Below, one piece after another: positions 13,827-23,191 of a stretch of DNA of 24,263 nucleotides. This stretch comes from a virus. The notes beneath the pieces were generated by a model, which searched no databases, was not told the DNA's origin, and saw only the letters and a list, made by a program, of their open reading frames with translations. Location: positions 1 through 24,263 of the IMG/VR virus record IMGVR_UViG_3300045996_002772; one strand, written 5' to 3'. The stretch's first letter is position 1. Every line of letters begins with the position of its first letter. The translations under genes were made by a program, and so were the position numbers.

Positions 13827-15329
13827 TCAGGTGCTCGCGTGAGTGATGGAGAAAACGAAATCCGCCGTCGATGTGCCCTGTGGAGACAGACTCAGGCTCA
13901 GGCGAGAACCGGCGGGAACCTGCAAAGCTTCTCCGGGAATGATTTCCGTGACGCCGGTTGTTCCGGCTGTTCCGGAGATGATGGTCGTGTTATCCGAATT
14001 ATCCCCTGGTTCCATGCCGAGAAAAACGCTGAAGTTCACGGTGCCGGTGCCGCACTGCGCGGCGACGCTACTGATCGAGATCGGGTTGGCCGATTTGAGC
14101 ATCAGCGTGTAGGTCTTTTGCTTCGGCTTCTCGATCATGCCGCTCAGGGTTCCGGCGATGCCGATGATCCGGCGTCCGGCCGTTGCGAGATGTCCTCCCA
14201 GACTTGGGTTGGCATCCGCCTGAACGTTCGGTATTCCCGAAACCGGCATCGGCTGGCCGCGCCAGACCTTGTCCGCCTCAAGCCGCAGGATCTGTCCGGG
14301 AGAGGCGTTGAGAAGGTCCGTATCCGGACTGTCGGACAGCTTCTGCCTTCTGACGGTGATCGTGTACTGGCCTGTGGTTTCGCCGGATACCGTGAAGTGG
14401 TCGGCATTGAACAGGAGGCTGCGGAAGCGGAGTGACGTGTTCAGCTTGTCGGAGAAGACCCGGACCACGTTGGTGCCAGTCGCCCCAAGGTTCTCTCCGG
14501 TATTGGCCTCTCCAGTCGGGGTGGTGGTGCCGCCGCCCGTGCCGCTGCCGCTGATCACGATGTCGTTCTGATCGCGGACGACGCTGACACCGTTGACGCC
14601 ACGCAGGCCGTAGGTGTTGAGCGTGGCGCTGGTCTTGGGAGCCACGATGGAAACGGACTCGGCGCTTCCCAGACTAGCCAGGGTGTTGATTTCCCCCACG
14701 GCGGGCACCGTGATGGTCAGCCGGTCTGTATTCTGGGTCAGGGTGCCGCCGACAACCTGGATAGCGCGGAACTGGTGCGCGCCGGAAGCATTGACCCCGG
14801 CGTAAACCTGCCCGATCCCGGCTCCGGCATTGGTCAGGTTGATTAGGGAGACGTTGAGCGAGGCTGGTGAGGCAAAGCCGTAACTCCCGTCCGCCATCTT
14901 GGTCATGACCTGCCCGGTGAGCGCGGTCGATGAGTTCAGATCCTTGATGCTGGCAATCGTGATATCCGCGCTGGAGCCGCCGCCGCTGGAGCCGAGATTG
15001 CGGGTCAGGTCGGCGTCGATGTCGTAGATCGCGCGCCTGACAATCATGGTCGCTTCGACGTCGTTCGGTCCTGGAACCGCGAAGCCTCTCGGGGTGAAGT
15101 CCGTGTGCAGCAGATAGAAGACGCTGTTCTTGGAGTTTCCCTGGTAGGCGGCACTCAGGACGATCTGATCCTCCGCCAGAACGGCGGCAACCGTGTAGGT
15201 GATCCCCTCGTCCCGGACGGTAAACCAGTGCCCCGGCTCGATGCCCGAGCTTTTCCACGTGGTTCCCAGACCGAACACGGTTGCGGAGTTGGTCGTGACC
15301 GTGACGGTCCCGGTGCGGTATTGTGCCAT
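13827..15329 (-). CDS. Tail fibre protein
   Basis: The protein has 500 residues. The N-terminus (MAQYRTGTVTVTTNSATVFG, then GTTWKSSGIEPGHWF) is a widespread phage tail-fibre opening, probably the part that attaches to the virion. The centre carries IYDIDADLTRNLG and a Ser/Gly linker, then repetitive beta-rich sequence (VFSDKLNTSLRFRSLLFN). The last 95 residues (KTYTLMLKSANPISISSVAA to FVFSITHAST) are a compact beta domain found at the ends of other tail proteins. The gene lies between a small tail protein and the large adhesin, with gaps of 33 and 3 bases. GGAG lies about 11 bases before the ATG. The receptor is unknown. Confidence 0.8.
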   Translation of the reverse strand: MAQYRTGTVTVTTNSATVFGLGTTWKSSGIEPGHWFTVRDEGITYTVAAVLAEDQIVLSAAYQGNSKNSVFYLLHTDFTPRGFAVPGPNDVEATMIVRRAIYDIDADLTRNLGSSGGGSSADITIASIKDLNSSTALTGQVMTKMADGSYGFASPASLNVSLINLTNAGAGIGQVYAGVNASGAHQFRAIQVVGGTLTQNTDRLTITVPAVGEINTLASLGSAESVSIVAPKTSATLNTYGLRGVNGVSVVRDQNDIVISGSGTGGGTTTPTGEANTGENLGATGTNVVRVFSDKLNTSLRFRSLLFNADHFTVSGETTGQYTITVRRQKLSDSPDTDLLNASPGQILRLEADKVWRGQPMPVSGIPNVQADANPSLGGHLATAGRRIIGIAGTLSGMIEKPKQKTYTLMLKSANPISISSVAAQCGTGTVNFSVFLGMEPGDNSDNTTIISGTAGTTGVTEIIPGEALQVPAGSRLSLSLSPQGTSTADFVFSITHAST

Positions 15330-15362
15330 GAACTCAAGGCTCCAGAAGGTGGGGAGTCCGCG

Positions 15363-15830
15363 TCAGCGCGCGATCAGGGGAGGAGATGGCGGGTCAGCCT
15401 TGGGCGGCTCTGGCGGCTTGGTTCCGAGCGCGGTCAGGACAGCTTCCGTCTGCACGGCGATCTTGGTGATCTCCGCCTCGTTTCTGGCCTGCCTGATCCG
15501 GATTTTGGCATCGATGGAGATCTTCTCGATCAGGGCCGCGACACTCTTCCAGGCGGCATCCATCGACAGCCACATGTAGGCGAGGTCGAGCATGGTCGCG
15601 GCGCTGACACCGGTCTCTGCGGACAGGTAGGGGTATTGCTCTGTGTCCGGCTCCTCACCGCTGTCGATGGCGCTCAGGAAGCGTTCTGCCTCCTGCCGTT
15701 TGTCCGAATAGATCTGGTGCTTGCTCGGGGTTGCGAAGCGGGCGCGGACCTGACTGGCGACCTGATCAACCGCATCCTCTCCCCGGTATCTGAGAAGAGG
15801 CATGTTCTTGGTCGCGGTGATTCTGATCAT
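15363..15830 (-). CDS. Small phage protein of the tail-fibre region
   Basis: The protein has 155 residues, mostly helical and soluble. It contains YSDKRQEAERFLSAIDSGEE, then AATMLDLAYMWLSMDAAWKS, and ends in a Pro-rich tail. The YSDKRQEAERFL helix resembles the helical tail-fibre-associated region annotated as DUF4376 in other phages, which is a weak comparison. The start overlaps the stop of the upstream gene (ATGA). It could be a fibre assembly helper or a virion component; the evidence does not decide. Confidence 0.65.
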   Translation of the reverse strand: MIRITATKNMPLLRYRGEDAVDQVASQVRARFATPSKHQIYSDKRQEAERFLSAIDSGEEPDTEQYPYLSAETGVSAATMLDLAYMWLSMDAAWKSVAALIEKISIDAKIRIRQARNEAEITKIAVQTEAVLTALGTKPPEPPKADPPSPPLIAR

Positions 15831-16345
15831 AGACCGAACTCGTAGGAGAAGTCGGACGAATAGCTTGCCGTTTCCAGAGCCTCCGGATTGACCGCGATGA
15901 TCTCAAGGCTCATCGGCAGAAAGGGAAATTTCTCGATCTCAATTGTGTAAACACCCACCGTGGCAGCGGAGAACTCGAAGCTTCCCCCGGTGACGGTCTC
16001 TGTCACGGTTTCAACCAGCGGGTCCGGATCATCGATTACGATCTCGCACGGATCATGAAGGCCGGAGATCGTGATGAAGTCCTCCCCGCCAGAGACAACC
16101 ACCGTCCTGTCTACGCTGTAGGGTATGGGCGGCTTCTCTATCACTATCCTCTGATCATCAAGGACGGCAACGTAGTGAATGGTCCGATCCGCTGAAGCTT
16201 CGATAAAATCGTATTCCTCGTCACCGAACTGGCTGACGCGGGCGGAAAAATTAAGATCGACGGAACCTTCATCACAGGAAAACGCCCCGATATGGACGAT
16301 CTCCCCGGTGGACTTTTTGTAGACGGCGACATAGTGAAAGCTCAC
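15827..16345 (-). CDS. Small beta-rich phage protein downstream of J
   Basis: The protein has 172 residues and starts at GTG, whose GTGA overlaps the J stop. It begins FHYVAVYKKSTGEIVHIGAF, a pattern common in small proteins beside phage fibre genes. The second half (TVTGGSFEFSAATVGVYTIE) looks like a small beta-sandwich. It ends in Tyr/Ser/Phe-rich sequence. Function is unknown; position suggests a tail-tip or fibre-linker protein. Confidence 0.7.
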   Translation of the reverse strand: MSFHYVAVYKKSTGEIVHIGAFSCDEGSVDLNFSARVSQFGDEEYDFIEASADRTIHYVAVLDDQRIVIEKPPIPYSVDRTVVVSGGEDFITISGLHDPCEIVIDDPDPLVETVTETVTGGSFEFSAATVGVYTIEIEKFPFLPMSLEIIAVNPEALETASYSSDFSYEFGL

Positions 16346-19300
16346 CGCTTGACCTCCAAAACCGTGATTTTGTAAGGGTTCTCTCTAGGGAACGGATAAG
16401 CAGACGCTTTATACCAAGTGCCTGCGGGAATGCCGCCGAACGTGACGTTGCTTATTTCTTCCACCCAGGCTTGATGGTATAGTGACCCAGAAAGGGCGAT
16501 CGGCATATTAATAATATCATGAGCTGTTAAGCCTACTGATCCATAATATCTTCCGACTGGAATATAAATAGTCCCACCGGCACTCGTTATGACAAGTCTC
16601 GCCCATGGCTGATATTCTCTGGCAACTCTTACCGTCCACAGAGAGATGTTCTGGATGCCGTTTGTGGATGGAGCCGTCCAGAACGCGATGTTTGAATCCT
16701 CTGACCAGTGCGCGACGGAAACCGAATTTCCGAGAAGCTGTTCCTGTCCCGCTATCTGAACACCGAGGCCGGTGGCGGTCAGGATATCTTTACCGTTGTG
16801 GTCCCGGACGTAGAGGCCATCTCTTAGGATGTCCGCCGTCTGCCACGGACGGCCGATCAGAACGCGCTGAATGTTGCGTTGGTCGTAGTAGGCCAAGTGC
16901 CGGTAGCCGTCACGCGACTCGATTGTGATGAAGCCGCCGCCGTCATAACGGTTACCAACATCGATCCATTTGGAATTGATCATGCCGCTGTTGATGCGGT
17001 CGGCTTCCAGGTTGGTGATGAAGGCGTTCAGGATCGTGCCGTTGGCGATATGGGCGGAGTTTATGACCCCGCTGTCGATCTGGGCGTTTGACGTGATGAG
17101 CTTCTGGGTGCTGAGCTGGTTCGCCGTTATCGAGTTGGCCTGGATACGATCCGCCGCGACCGTTCCCGTTCTGATCGCGTTTCCATCTATGATTGTCCTT
17201 CCATTGTGTATGTGCAACTGTTCTGCGCCGATATAGGTGCCGAGGACAACGACGTTCGGGTTTCCGACGATGTTGTGATCCGTGGTTCCCTGAATCGTTC
17301 CGGAACCGATAACCCAGTGCAGGTAAACGATCTGACCGGCGGACCAGGAGGCGCTACCGGCCGAGATGACTTCTGAAGTGAACTCTCCGGGAACATTGCT
17401 GGCGTGGCTGATGTACCCGGTGGTCCAGGTGACCCGGTGCTCCTCCTTGATGGGAGTGAAGACGATGCCAACAACCTCGATTCCGCGCAAGCCGACGACG
17501 AGCTTATTAGCGGACACTGTTCCGGTGCCAATATTACCACCATCGATCTTGGTTGTGTCCTGACCCCACAAAAGATTTTGCAGGGTGGTGCCGCCGGAGA
17601 TCTCGATCTTGCCGGGCAGCAGTCGAGTGGTGCCCTTGTTGATGACGGCTGCCGGATCGGTGACTCCCTGTGTGGCGGTCGCCAGCGTCTGGTTCGTTCC
17701 GCCGATGATGACCTCTCCGGACATCACAGTTCCGGCGAGTATTTTCTTGGCGTCGAGAGTCAGGATTTTAGCATCATCTATGGCACCGTTGGCGATGACG
17801 GCGTTGGTGATGCTGAGTTCCTGGTAGTCCGCCTCCTCTACCCTTTTCGTTCTGCCGCCGATACCCTCGGTCAGCAAGTCTGGGAAAAAGGCGCTTTTGT
17901 TGCGCGAGCGGTCCACCGCGCGTATCCAGTACCAGACATCCTTGCCGCCCTCCAGACCCTCCCGGATGAACGTGGTTCCCGGCGCGTTGCCGATATAGAT
18001 GGCCTGGGATCTATCGTTCACGGGTGCTTCGTGGATCTCCATGTGGCTGAAGTCTGGATCGGGGTGCTGCGGCCACTTCAGCCAGATGCTCTTGAAGGTC
18101 GGCGTGAGGGTAAGCTGGGTCGGCGCGGTTGGCGGTGTGTCGTCTGCGGCGACGGTGTGGCTGATCTCCTCACTGTAGGTCGAGTTGTTGGCTTCCTTGT
18201 CGTAGGCGGAGAGCCTTACCCGGTAGGTCTCTCCAGCCTGGACGATCCAGGTGTAGCGGTTGACGTTTGTCTCGTAGTGCAGGAAGTTTCCGTCTCCCTC
18301 CGCGATTTCGACGGCATACTCCCGGAAGTCCTCTTCCGTGTTGGCCGTCCAGGTCGCTTCAAGCTCGTAGAACTTGGTGCCATCCTCTGCCGTCTTGACG
18401 CTGTCGCTGAGCGCCAGTCCGGTCGGCACGGCGGGGGGAAGGAAGTCGGAGGGGACCACGCCCACGGACGTGACCTTGATTTCTGCGGAGTTGTTGAGTC
18501 CGGTTTTACCGAAGCTGTCGTAGGCCGCAACCTGTATGAACCGGGTCGCGTTGGGCGGCACCTGGAGGACCACAAACCGGTTGGGACCATCGTACGAGAC
18601 GGTCTCTGGTCCGGCGGGCGTTCCGGTCTGCTCGCTCATCCAGACCAGGGTTCCGGCCCAGTCGAGGTCCTTGGGGGCGTCGAATTTAATGAAGATGGAG
18701 CCGTAGCCGCCGATCACTTCCAGTCCGGTGACGGCGGCTGGAGCCGGATTCTGCACCTCGATAGCGGCAGGAAGGCTGTAATTGCCCCACCTGTCACGCA
18801 TAAACACTTCGAACTTGAAGGCTCTGTGCGGCCCTCCAGGAATCTGGCTGTTGACTTCAAAACCGAACTGGTACCGGTTGATCGGCGTATGATCCACGAA
18901 TACGAGAGCATTCTTGACGTCGTAGACGCGAATTTCGTAGTCGCGAAAGATGCTATCCAGGAAGCCAGCGCCGACTGCGGGTTCCGCACCGATGTCGTAC
19001 GCACCGCTGAGGCCGGTTCCCCGCCAGACGAAGACGGGGTCTCTCCCGTTAAAGTTATGATTGTTGCCCTGCCCTTCTATTTCAAGGCCGGTCGGCCGGA
19101 TCAGCGTGATCGGGCTGTTGTCCGGGATGAAGATATCGAGGATGGCCGGACGGCTCTCGACGCCGCCAATGTTGACGGCCTGAACATGAAAGGTGAAATT
19201 GCCGGAGGTTTCCCCGTAGATCGTGTGGGTCGCGCCGGAGATCTCCGTCTGGCTCTGGAAGTTGCCGTTGTCCCGCCGCCAGCGGATCGTGTAGCCCTTG

Positions 19301-21369
19301 ACATAGGCGTCCGGGCTGGGGTCCCAGGACAGTTGCAGGGCGGTCGTGAAGCCGCTCGATGTGCTGATGTACTGGCGGTCCACCCGGACGTTGCTCGGTG
19401 GCTGGACGATGCCGGGATTGGGCAGCTTGGAGACGGGCGGCAGCTTGATGTTGATGCCACGCTCGACGCGAGCATAGATAGTCGGATCGTAGGGCACCGC
19501 CGCGATGCTGTACTCTTTGTCCCCGTCATCAGAGACGCCCATAATCCTGAACTGGCGCGGACGCAGGTCGCTGACTTCCAGCACCCAGGTTGCTTCGGGG
19601 TTGGGTGCCATGGGCAGGGCGCTGTTGTAACTCAGATTCCGGTGGGTGCCCGGACCCGTGACAATCTTGCGCTGCGCGACCGTGCCGTCCGGCAGGGTGA
19701 TGTGCAGGGTGTACCCCTTTCCGGGTTCGATCTTGACGTCCCGGTCCAGGCTGACGTTCGTGGTGCCGCCGCCGACGACGCGCCCACCCAGGTCCGCCCC
19801 GACGATGGACCTTTCCGTCATGACCATGACGTCGCCGGGCTGGGCGTGCAGGTGGTCCACGCTCGCCTTATACGAAAGAGTATCCCCTAATTTGCCAACT
19901 TCAATAAACCATTTGCCGAGTCTTTTCGCCTGCCCCCGGCTCTTGCATGCGAAAGCGGTAATACTTTCAGGATTCCAGCCGTACTTCTTGATGAGATCGA
20001 AATCCTCGTAGACTTCCATGTCCGGCTTGTCGAGGTCATCCGGATTGAGGAAGCTGACCAGCGCCACGGTCTTGATTGCGCGGACGGCGGGGCCGCTGAA
20101 GGAGAAGCCGCCGATGGTCTGGCTGGCATTGACCGCGAACAGGGGATCTCTGGGAGCGTCGGCCACCACGGTCACGGCTCCGGCTGCCCAGTAGGCCATG
20201 GCCCGGAACGCGGAAGCCAGCGCGTTGATGATCGCGTAGGCTTCCTGGCGAGTATTGTGCACGAAATGCGCTTCGAAGCGCGGCTCCATGATGTCCTGAC
20301 CAGCGGAATTCTTCAGGCCGCTGGGGACAAACTCATCGCAGTACCGGCCGCAGGCGTAGATCGCGCCGCTATCAACGGCGCTCTCCGGCAGGTCGCAGCC
20401 TGCGCGGTGGGTCAGGAGGGCGCGGAACAGGTAGGCCGGGTTCGAGGTGTAGGCCATCTTCCAGGCCCCGTTCCACACCCCGTTATACATCCGGCTGACC
20501 GGATCGTAGTTTGACGGCACCTTGACGACCCAGGTATCCCACCGGCTGGTGACGGTCGGCATGCTGCTGCCGAACAGCTTGGCGTCGAAGGTGAGCGCCA
20601 GCAGGGCGGTGTTGGGGTACCGGAGCTTGCGGTCGATGATCTCCGTGTAGGATGCCCAAGACAGGTTGTTGGCGAGGCTGGAGCGGTCGCTGTCCGGCGT
20701 TATGCGCTCGACCATGACGTCCCACGGCCCGTCTCCGGGAAGGCCGAGCCTGTACTGCTCCTCGTAGGGACTGACCGTCTTGCCGATGATGGCGATCGGA
20801 TACTGGGCTTCCCAGCCAGACCGCCCTTGTCTCCGGATGCGGATCACGAAGTCGATCCGGGTGCCCTTGGCGTCACCGGTCTTGACGTTCTGGTCCACCA
20901 TGCCGCCCGTTGCAACGACGACCCGGATCGCGTTGGCGTTGGTGTTGGTGACCGACCGGATGGCCGGAGTGGAGCGCTTGATCTCGACCGGCAGGCCAAC
21001 GTCACCGGAGTGGGTGTTCTCGACGGCGGGAAAGCCGGGAATCCAGGACTGGTCCGGGGTACCGACCCGGTAATCCCACGTCACACCCTGAAAGTTCAAG
21101 GTGCCGTCCGCGTTCATGAGCGGCGTGTCATTCAGGAAGATGTTCTTGGCACCTTCCGCATAGCCGCCAACAATGCCCTGAAATGGCCCCTCACCCAGCG
21201 CGTAGAGCACCCGGCCCGTGGCGCGAGATTGAAGCGTGTTCGGATCTTCAACTGGAGGTGGCGGAGACTTCGGGGCGTCCCCACCCTTGGCACCGTGGAC
21301 CACCGTCTTCGGCTCGGGAAGTTTGGTGACGTAGAGTTGTCCGGGCTTCGGCTCGTTCGCGTCCGTCAT
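16342..21369 (-). CDS. J: Host-specificity (tip attachment) protein J
   Basis: The protein has 1675 residues from the ATG at 21369, which overlaps the stop of I (ATGA); an upstream start at 21438 would run inside I. The N-terminal part is typical gpJ: GRVLYALGEGPFQGIVGG, then NIFLNDTPLMNADGTLNFQG and PGFPAVENTHSGDVGLPV. Fibronectin-III-like domains follow at about 660-755 (ALQLSWDPSPDAYVKGYTIR), 873-970, 976-1075 (LEATWTANTEEDFREYAVEI) and 1080-1170. The C-terminal third has short recurring IxxGTVxAxxI units, such as GTVAADRIQANSITANQL, typical of a trimeric fibre stalk, broken by a folded insertion. At 1675 residues it is clearly longer than lambda J (about 1130). The tip contacts the host receptor and the C-terminus usually sets specificity; the last 300 or so bases are more A/T-rich. 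Confidence 0.93.
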   Translation of the reverse strand: MTDANEPKPGQLYVTKLPEPKTVVHGAKGGDAPKSPPPPVEDPNTLQSRATGRVLYALGEGPFQGIVGGYAEGAKNIFLNDTPLMNADGTLNFQGVTWDYRVGTPDQSWIPGFPAVENTHSGDVGLPVEIKRSTPAIRSVTNTNANAIRVVVATGGMVDQNVKTGDAKGTRIDFVIRIRRQGRSGWEAQYPIAIIGKTVSPYEEQYRLGLPGDGPWDVMVERITPDSDRSSLANNLSWASYTEIIDRKLRYPNTALLALTFDAKLFGSSMPTVTSRWDTWVVKVPSNYDPVSRMYNGVWNGAWKMAYTSNPAYLFRALLTHRAGCDLPESAVDSGAIYACGRYCDEFVPSGLKNSAGQDIMEPRFEAHFVHNTRQEAYAIINALASAFRAMAYWAAGAVTVVADAPRDPLFAVNASQTIGGFSFSGPAVRAIKTVALVSFLNPDDLDKPDMEVYEDFDLIKKYGWNPESITAFACKSRGQAKRLGKWFIEVGKLGDTLSYKASVDHLHAQPGDVMVMTERSIVGADLGGRVVGGGTTNVSLDRDVKIEPGKGYTLHITLPDGTVAQRKIVTGPGTHRNLSYNSALPMAPNPEATWVLEVSDLRPRQFRIMGVSDDGDKEYSIAAVPYDPTIYARVERGINIKLPPVSKLPNPGIVQPPSNVRVDRQYISTSSGFTTALQLSWDPSPDAYVKGYTIRWRRDNGNFQSQTEISGATHTIYGETSGNFTFHVQAVNIGGVESRPAILDIFIPDNSPITLIRPTGLEIEGQGNNHNFNGRDPVFVWRGTGLSGAYDIGAEPAVGAGFLDSIFRDYEIRVYDVKNALVFVDHTPINRYQFGFEVNSQIPGGPHRAFKFEVFMRDRWGNYSLPAAIEVQNPAPAAVTGLEVIGGYGSIFIKFDAPKDLDWAGTLVWMSEQTGTPAGPETVSYDGPNRFVVLQVPPNATRFIQVAAYDSFGKTGLNNSAEIKVTSVGVVPSDFLPPAVPTGLALSDSVKTAEDGTKFYELEATWTANTEEDFREYAVEIAEGDGNFLHYETNVNRYTWIVQAGETYRVRLSAYDKEANNSTYSEEISHTVAADDTPPTAPTQLTLTPTFKSIWLKWPQHPDPDFSHMEIHEAPVNDRSQAIYIGNAPGTTFIREGLEGGKDVWYWIRAVDRSRNKSAFFPDLLTEGIGGRTKRVEEADYQELSITNAVIANGAIDDAKILTLDAKKILAGTVMSGEVIIGGTNQTLATATQGVTDPAAVINKGTTRLLPGKIEISGGTTLQNLLWGQDTTKIDGGNIGTGTVSANKLVVGLRGIEVVGIVFTPIKEEHRVTWTTGYISHASNVPGEFTSEVISAGSASWSAGQIVYLHWVIGSGTIQGTTDHNIVGNPNVVVLGTYIGAEQLHIHNGRTIIDGNAIRTGTVAADRIQANSITANQLSTQKLITSNAQIDSGVINSAHIANGTILNAFITNLEADRINSGMINSKWIDVGNRYDGGGFITIESRDGYRHLAYYDQRNIQRVLIGRPWQTADILRDGLYVRDHNGKDILTATGLGVQIAGQEQLLGNSVSVAHWSEDSNIAFWTAPSTNGIQNISLWTVRVAREYQPWARLVITSAGGTIYIPVGRYYGSVGLTAHDIINMPIALSGSLYHQAWVEEISNVTFGGIPAGTWYKASAYPFPRENPYKITVLEVKR
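16353..16357 (-). promoter_or_regulatory. GGAGG ribosome site that fixes the GTG start at 16345
   Basis: A perfect GGAGG lies seven bases before the GTG inside the J coding end. It supports the non-ATG start of the 172-residue protein. Confidence 0.7.
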
Positions 21370-21986
21370 ACCGGCATCTTCTCGATGGAGATACCGGCGC
21401 TGATCACAATGCCGCCAAGTATGTTCCGGCCACCGCACAGGGGAACCGGATGCCCTTGTTCGACCACGTTGACGGCACCACCCAACAGGAAGCTCGGGCG
21501 GTCCTCCGGCCTCTCGTTCTGGGAGAGGTTGGGGGTCTTGGGCGTGGGCGTCAGCAGCATGGCAACGCCGCTGAGGGCTATGGAGGCACCGATCATGGCA
21601 ACGGACCCCCAGCCGCTTGCACCCATCCCCAGGGCCGTCCCAGTGGCCCCCAGCGCGAAGCCACCGGTTGCGATTGCCGCCACGGCCAGCAGGGCAACGC
21701 CGATGATGATCTTCCCCCCGCCGCTCTTGGACCCGCTGATGGTCGGGACAATGTGGATGGAGTCCTTCTCCGGGAAGATCATGGGCAGCTCCGTCGCATC
21801 GAGATGCCGCCCCTTCTTCCTGGAGCCGACAATCACGCGGTAGCTGCCGCTGGCGACGAAGGAGGGAAACTCCGGAAAATTCGCAATGATCAGGCGCACG
21901 GCTTCAGAGGTGTTGGCGCAATGGAACTCGAAGGGACCTCCGAATTTTTCCCTAAGATTGCCGTGGAGATATATTTTTCTCGGCAT
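21366..21986 (-). CDS. I: Tail assembly protein I (TipI-like)
   Basis: The protein has 206 residues. It opens with KIYLHGNLREKFGGPFEF, then NTSEAVRLIIANFPEF, and continues with SYRVIVGSRKKGRHLDATEL. A glycine/alanine-rich hydrophobic stretch (IIIGVALLAVAAIATGGFAL and AMIGASIALSGVAMLL) lies in the middle. The end, VVEQGHPVPLCGGRNILGG, matches the conserved close of lambda gpI. The product helps assemble the tail tip with K and J. GAGG lies about nine bases before the ATG. The gene follows K by ten bases and overlaps J. Confidence 0.9.
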   Translation of the reverse strand: MPRKIYLHGNLREKFGGPFEFHCANTSEAVRLIIANFPEFPSFVASGSYRVIVGSRKKGRHLDATELPMIFPEKDSIHIVPTISGSKSGGGKIIIGVALLAVAAIATGGFALGATGTALGMGASGWGSVAMIGASIALSGVAMLLTPTPKTPNLSQNERPEDRPSFLLGGAVNVVEQGHPVPLCGGRNILGGIVISAGISIEKMPV

Positions 21987-21996
21987 AGTTGTCGCC

Positions 21997-22791
21997 TCAG
22001 AAATAGCTGGACAGTTCGACAGGCGGGAGCGGCGGCACGCCGTTGAAGCTGGAGTGCCGGAGTGCCTGGACGGCGTAGGATCTCCAGCGGCCGATGGGTT
22101 CCCGGACGCTGAGCATCTGCTGCGGGTGGTGGTACATCAGGCCAGCATCGAGAATGACGACGGCGTGGTTTGGCACGGGAGAACGCAACTGCGCCAGCAC
22201 CACATCTCCAGGTGCCACCTCGTCCATCTCGATCTTGACGAAACCCGCCTTGGCGAAATTATCCTCGTAGAGGTTTCCGCCCTCCCTCCACCAGTTCCAG
22301 TCCCTCGGGCAGTCCGGTAACTTGATACCGTAAACCTGCCAGAAGAAACTGAGGATCGCGTTGCAGCAGTCTGTGACCTGCGGCACGAAGGTGCGGCCGA
22401 GCAGCGGAGTGTCGAGGATAAAGTCCCCCCAGTAGATCGGCTGCTCCGCGACCCGGTTGATCACGCCGGTCAGACCCCAGGTGCATTTGGTGGCGATCTG
22501 CTGCTCCATGTCGGTCTTGGACGGGCCGATCAGGGATGCCTCGATCTCCCCCTTGCCGTAGCACTCGGAATGGAGGATGGCGGCGACCTTGGGATTGCCG
22601 TCGTCGTCCAGCGTTGCGTATTCCAGGTCATCCTCTTCGGAGAGGCAGAAGGTCTCCGTGGGCGTGTCGGAAACGTTCTTGAGCGGGACGTATTCGCCCT
22701 CAAGCGTGATGACGCCTACACACTCATTAGGATACTCGGACTCGGCATGCGCCATGGCCGCAGCGGAGGCTGCGGGGAACATTTCGGGCAT
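21997..22791 (-). CDS. K: Tail assembly protein K: JAB/MPN domain plus NlpC/P60 peptidase
   Basis: The protein has 264 residues from the ATG at 22791. GGGAAG lies seven bases upstream, and the predicted start AASAAAMAHAESEYPNECVG matches the family. Upstream TTG codons at 22845 and 22836 are open alternatives; the second has AGAGGA about ten bases before it. The N-terminal JAB-like domain has ILHSECYG and GPSKTDM, where the family has HSHP and S..D, so one zinc ligand His is replaced by Glu. The NlpC/P60 domain has TDCCNAI (Cys142 likely catalytic), LPDCPRDWNWW, and SPVPNHAVVILD (His209), and closes with IGRWRSYAVQALRH. The product is part of the tail-tip complex and probably cleaves peptide cross-links during entry. 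Confidence 0.92.
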   Translation of the reverse strand: MPEMFPAASAAAMAHAESEYPNECVGVITLEGEYVPLKNVSDTPTETFCLSEEDDLEYATLDDDGNPKVAAILHSECYGKGEIEASLIGPSKTDMEQQIATKCTWGLTGVINRVAEQPIYWGDFILDTPLLGRTFVPQVTDCCNAILSFFWQVYGIKLPDCPRDWNWWREGGNLYEDNFAKAGFVKIEMDEVAPGDVVLAQLRSPVPNHAVVILDAGLMYHHPQQMLSVREPIGRWRSYAVQALRHSSFNGVPPLPPVELSSYF

Positions 22792-22950
22792 CAGGGGGCT
22801 TCCCGGCTTGGGGGTGGCGGCACAAAACGCGGCCAAGTTTGGCAAATCCTCTGAAGCTTTTTCTCCAGAAGATTTGCGAAACCTGAAACGCTAAGTGATT
22901 GAAATTTAACGGATCAGCAAAAGCTGTAGGTTTGCTCTAGGTTCGGTTTA

Positions 22951-22982
22951 GCTTAAGCACTTAAACTTAAACTTAGACTTAA
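22951..22982. repeat. Palindrome GCTTAAGC followed by four tandem ACTTAA-type hexamers
   Basis: GCTTAAGC (22951-22958) is followed directly by ACTTAA, ACTTAA, ACTTAG and ACTTAA (22959-22982). The spacing is exactly six bases. It could be a protein-binding array or a simple slippage repeat. Confidence 0.7.
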
Positions 22983-22987
22983 GAAAG

Positions 22988-23025
22988 ATCCCCCTATATC
23001 CCCCACGGGGGGAACGGGGTGGGAT
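22988..23025. other. G/C-rich stem-loop, possible bidirectional terminator
   Basis: ATCCCCC occurs twice (22988-22994 and 22998-23004). The inner CCCC pairs with GGGG around CACG, and the outer ATCCC pairs with GGGAT at 23021-23025. Downstream is TTTT on the plus side, and TCTTTCTT on the minus side. It may block read-through between the HNH gene and K. Confidence 0.45.
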
Positions 23026-23071
23026 TTTAGCGGCTCGCGCCAAACGAGTGAAAAGGTAGTCAAATTAGCTA

Positions 23072-23100
23072 TTGACGAGAGCTTGGCGGTTTGGCACTCT
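23072..23100 (+). promoter_or_regulatory. Weak candidate promoter for the HNH gene
   Basis: TTGACG (23072-23077) matches the -35 consensus at five of six bases. It is followed after 17 bases by CACTCT, a poor -10 that keeps only the A at position 2 and the final T. This is the best match seen upstream of the gene. Confidence 0.2.
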
Positions 23101-23191
23101 TGGCCCATCAAGCCCTCCAGGACGGCTGAACGCTCCGTTTTCAGGTCTCCGGCACCCTGAGACAGCGTTGGCAATCCGCTCCCAGTGCGCC

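Noticed and set aside
17404-19890. Plus-strand open frame of 828 codons
   Set aside because: It is a complement of the J fibronectin region in GC-rich DNA, without a ribosome site or domain.
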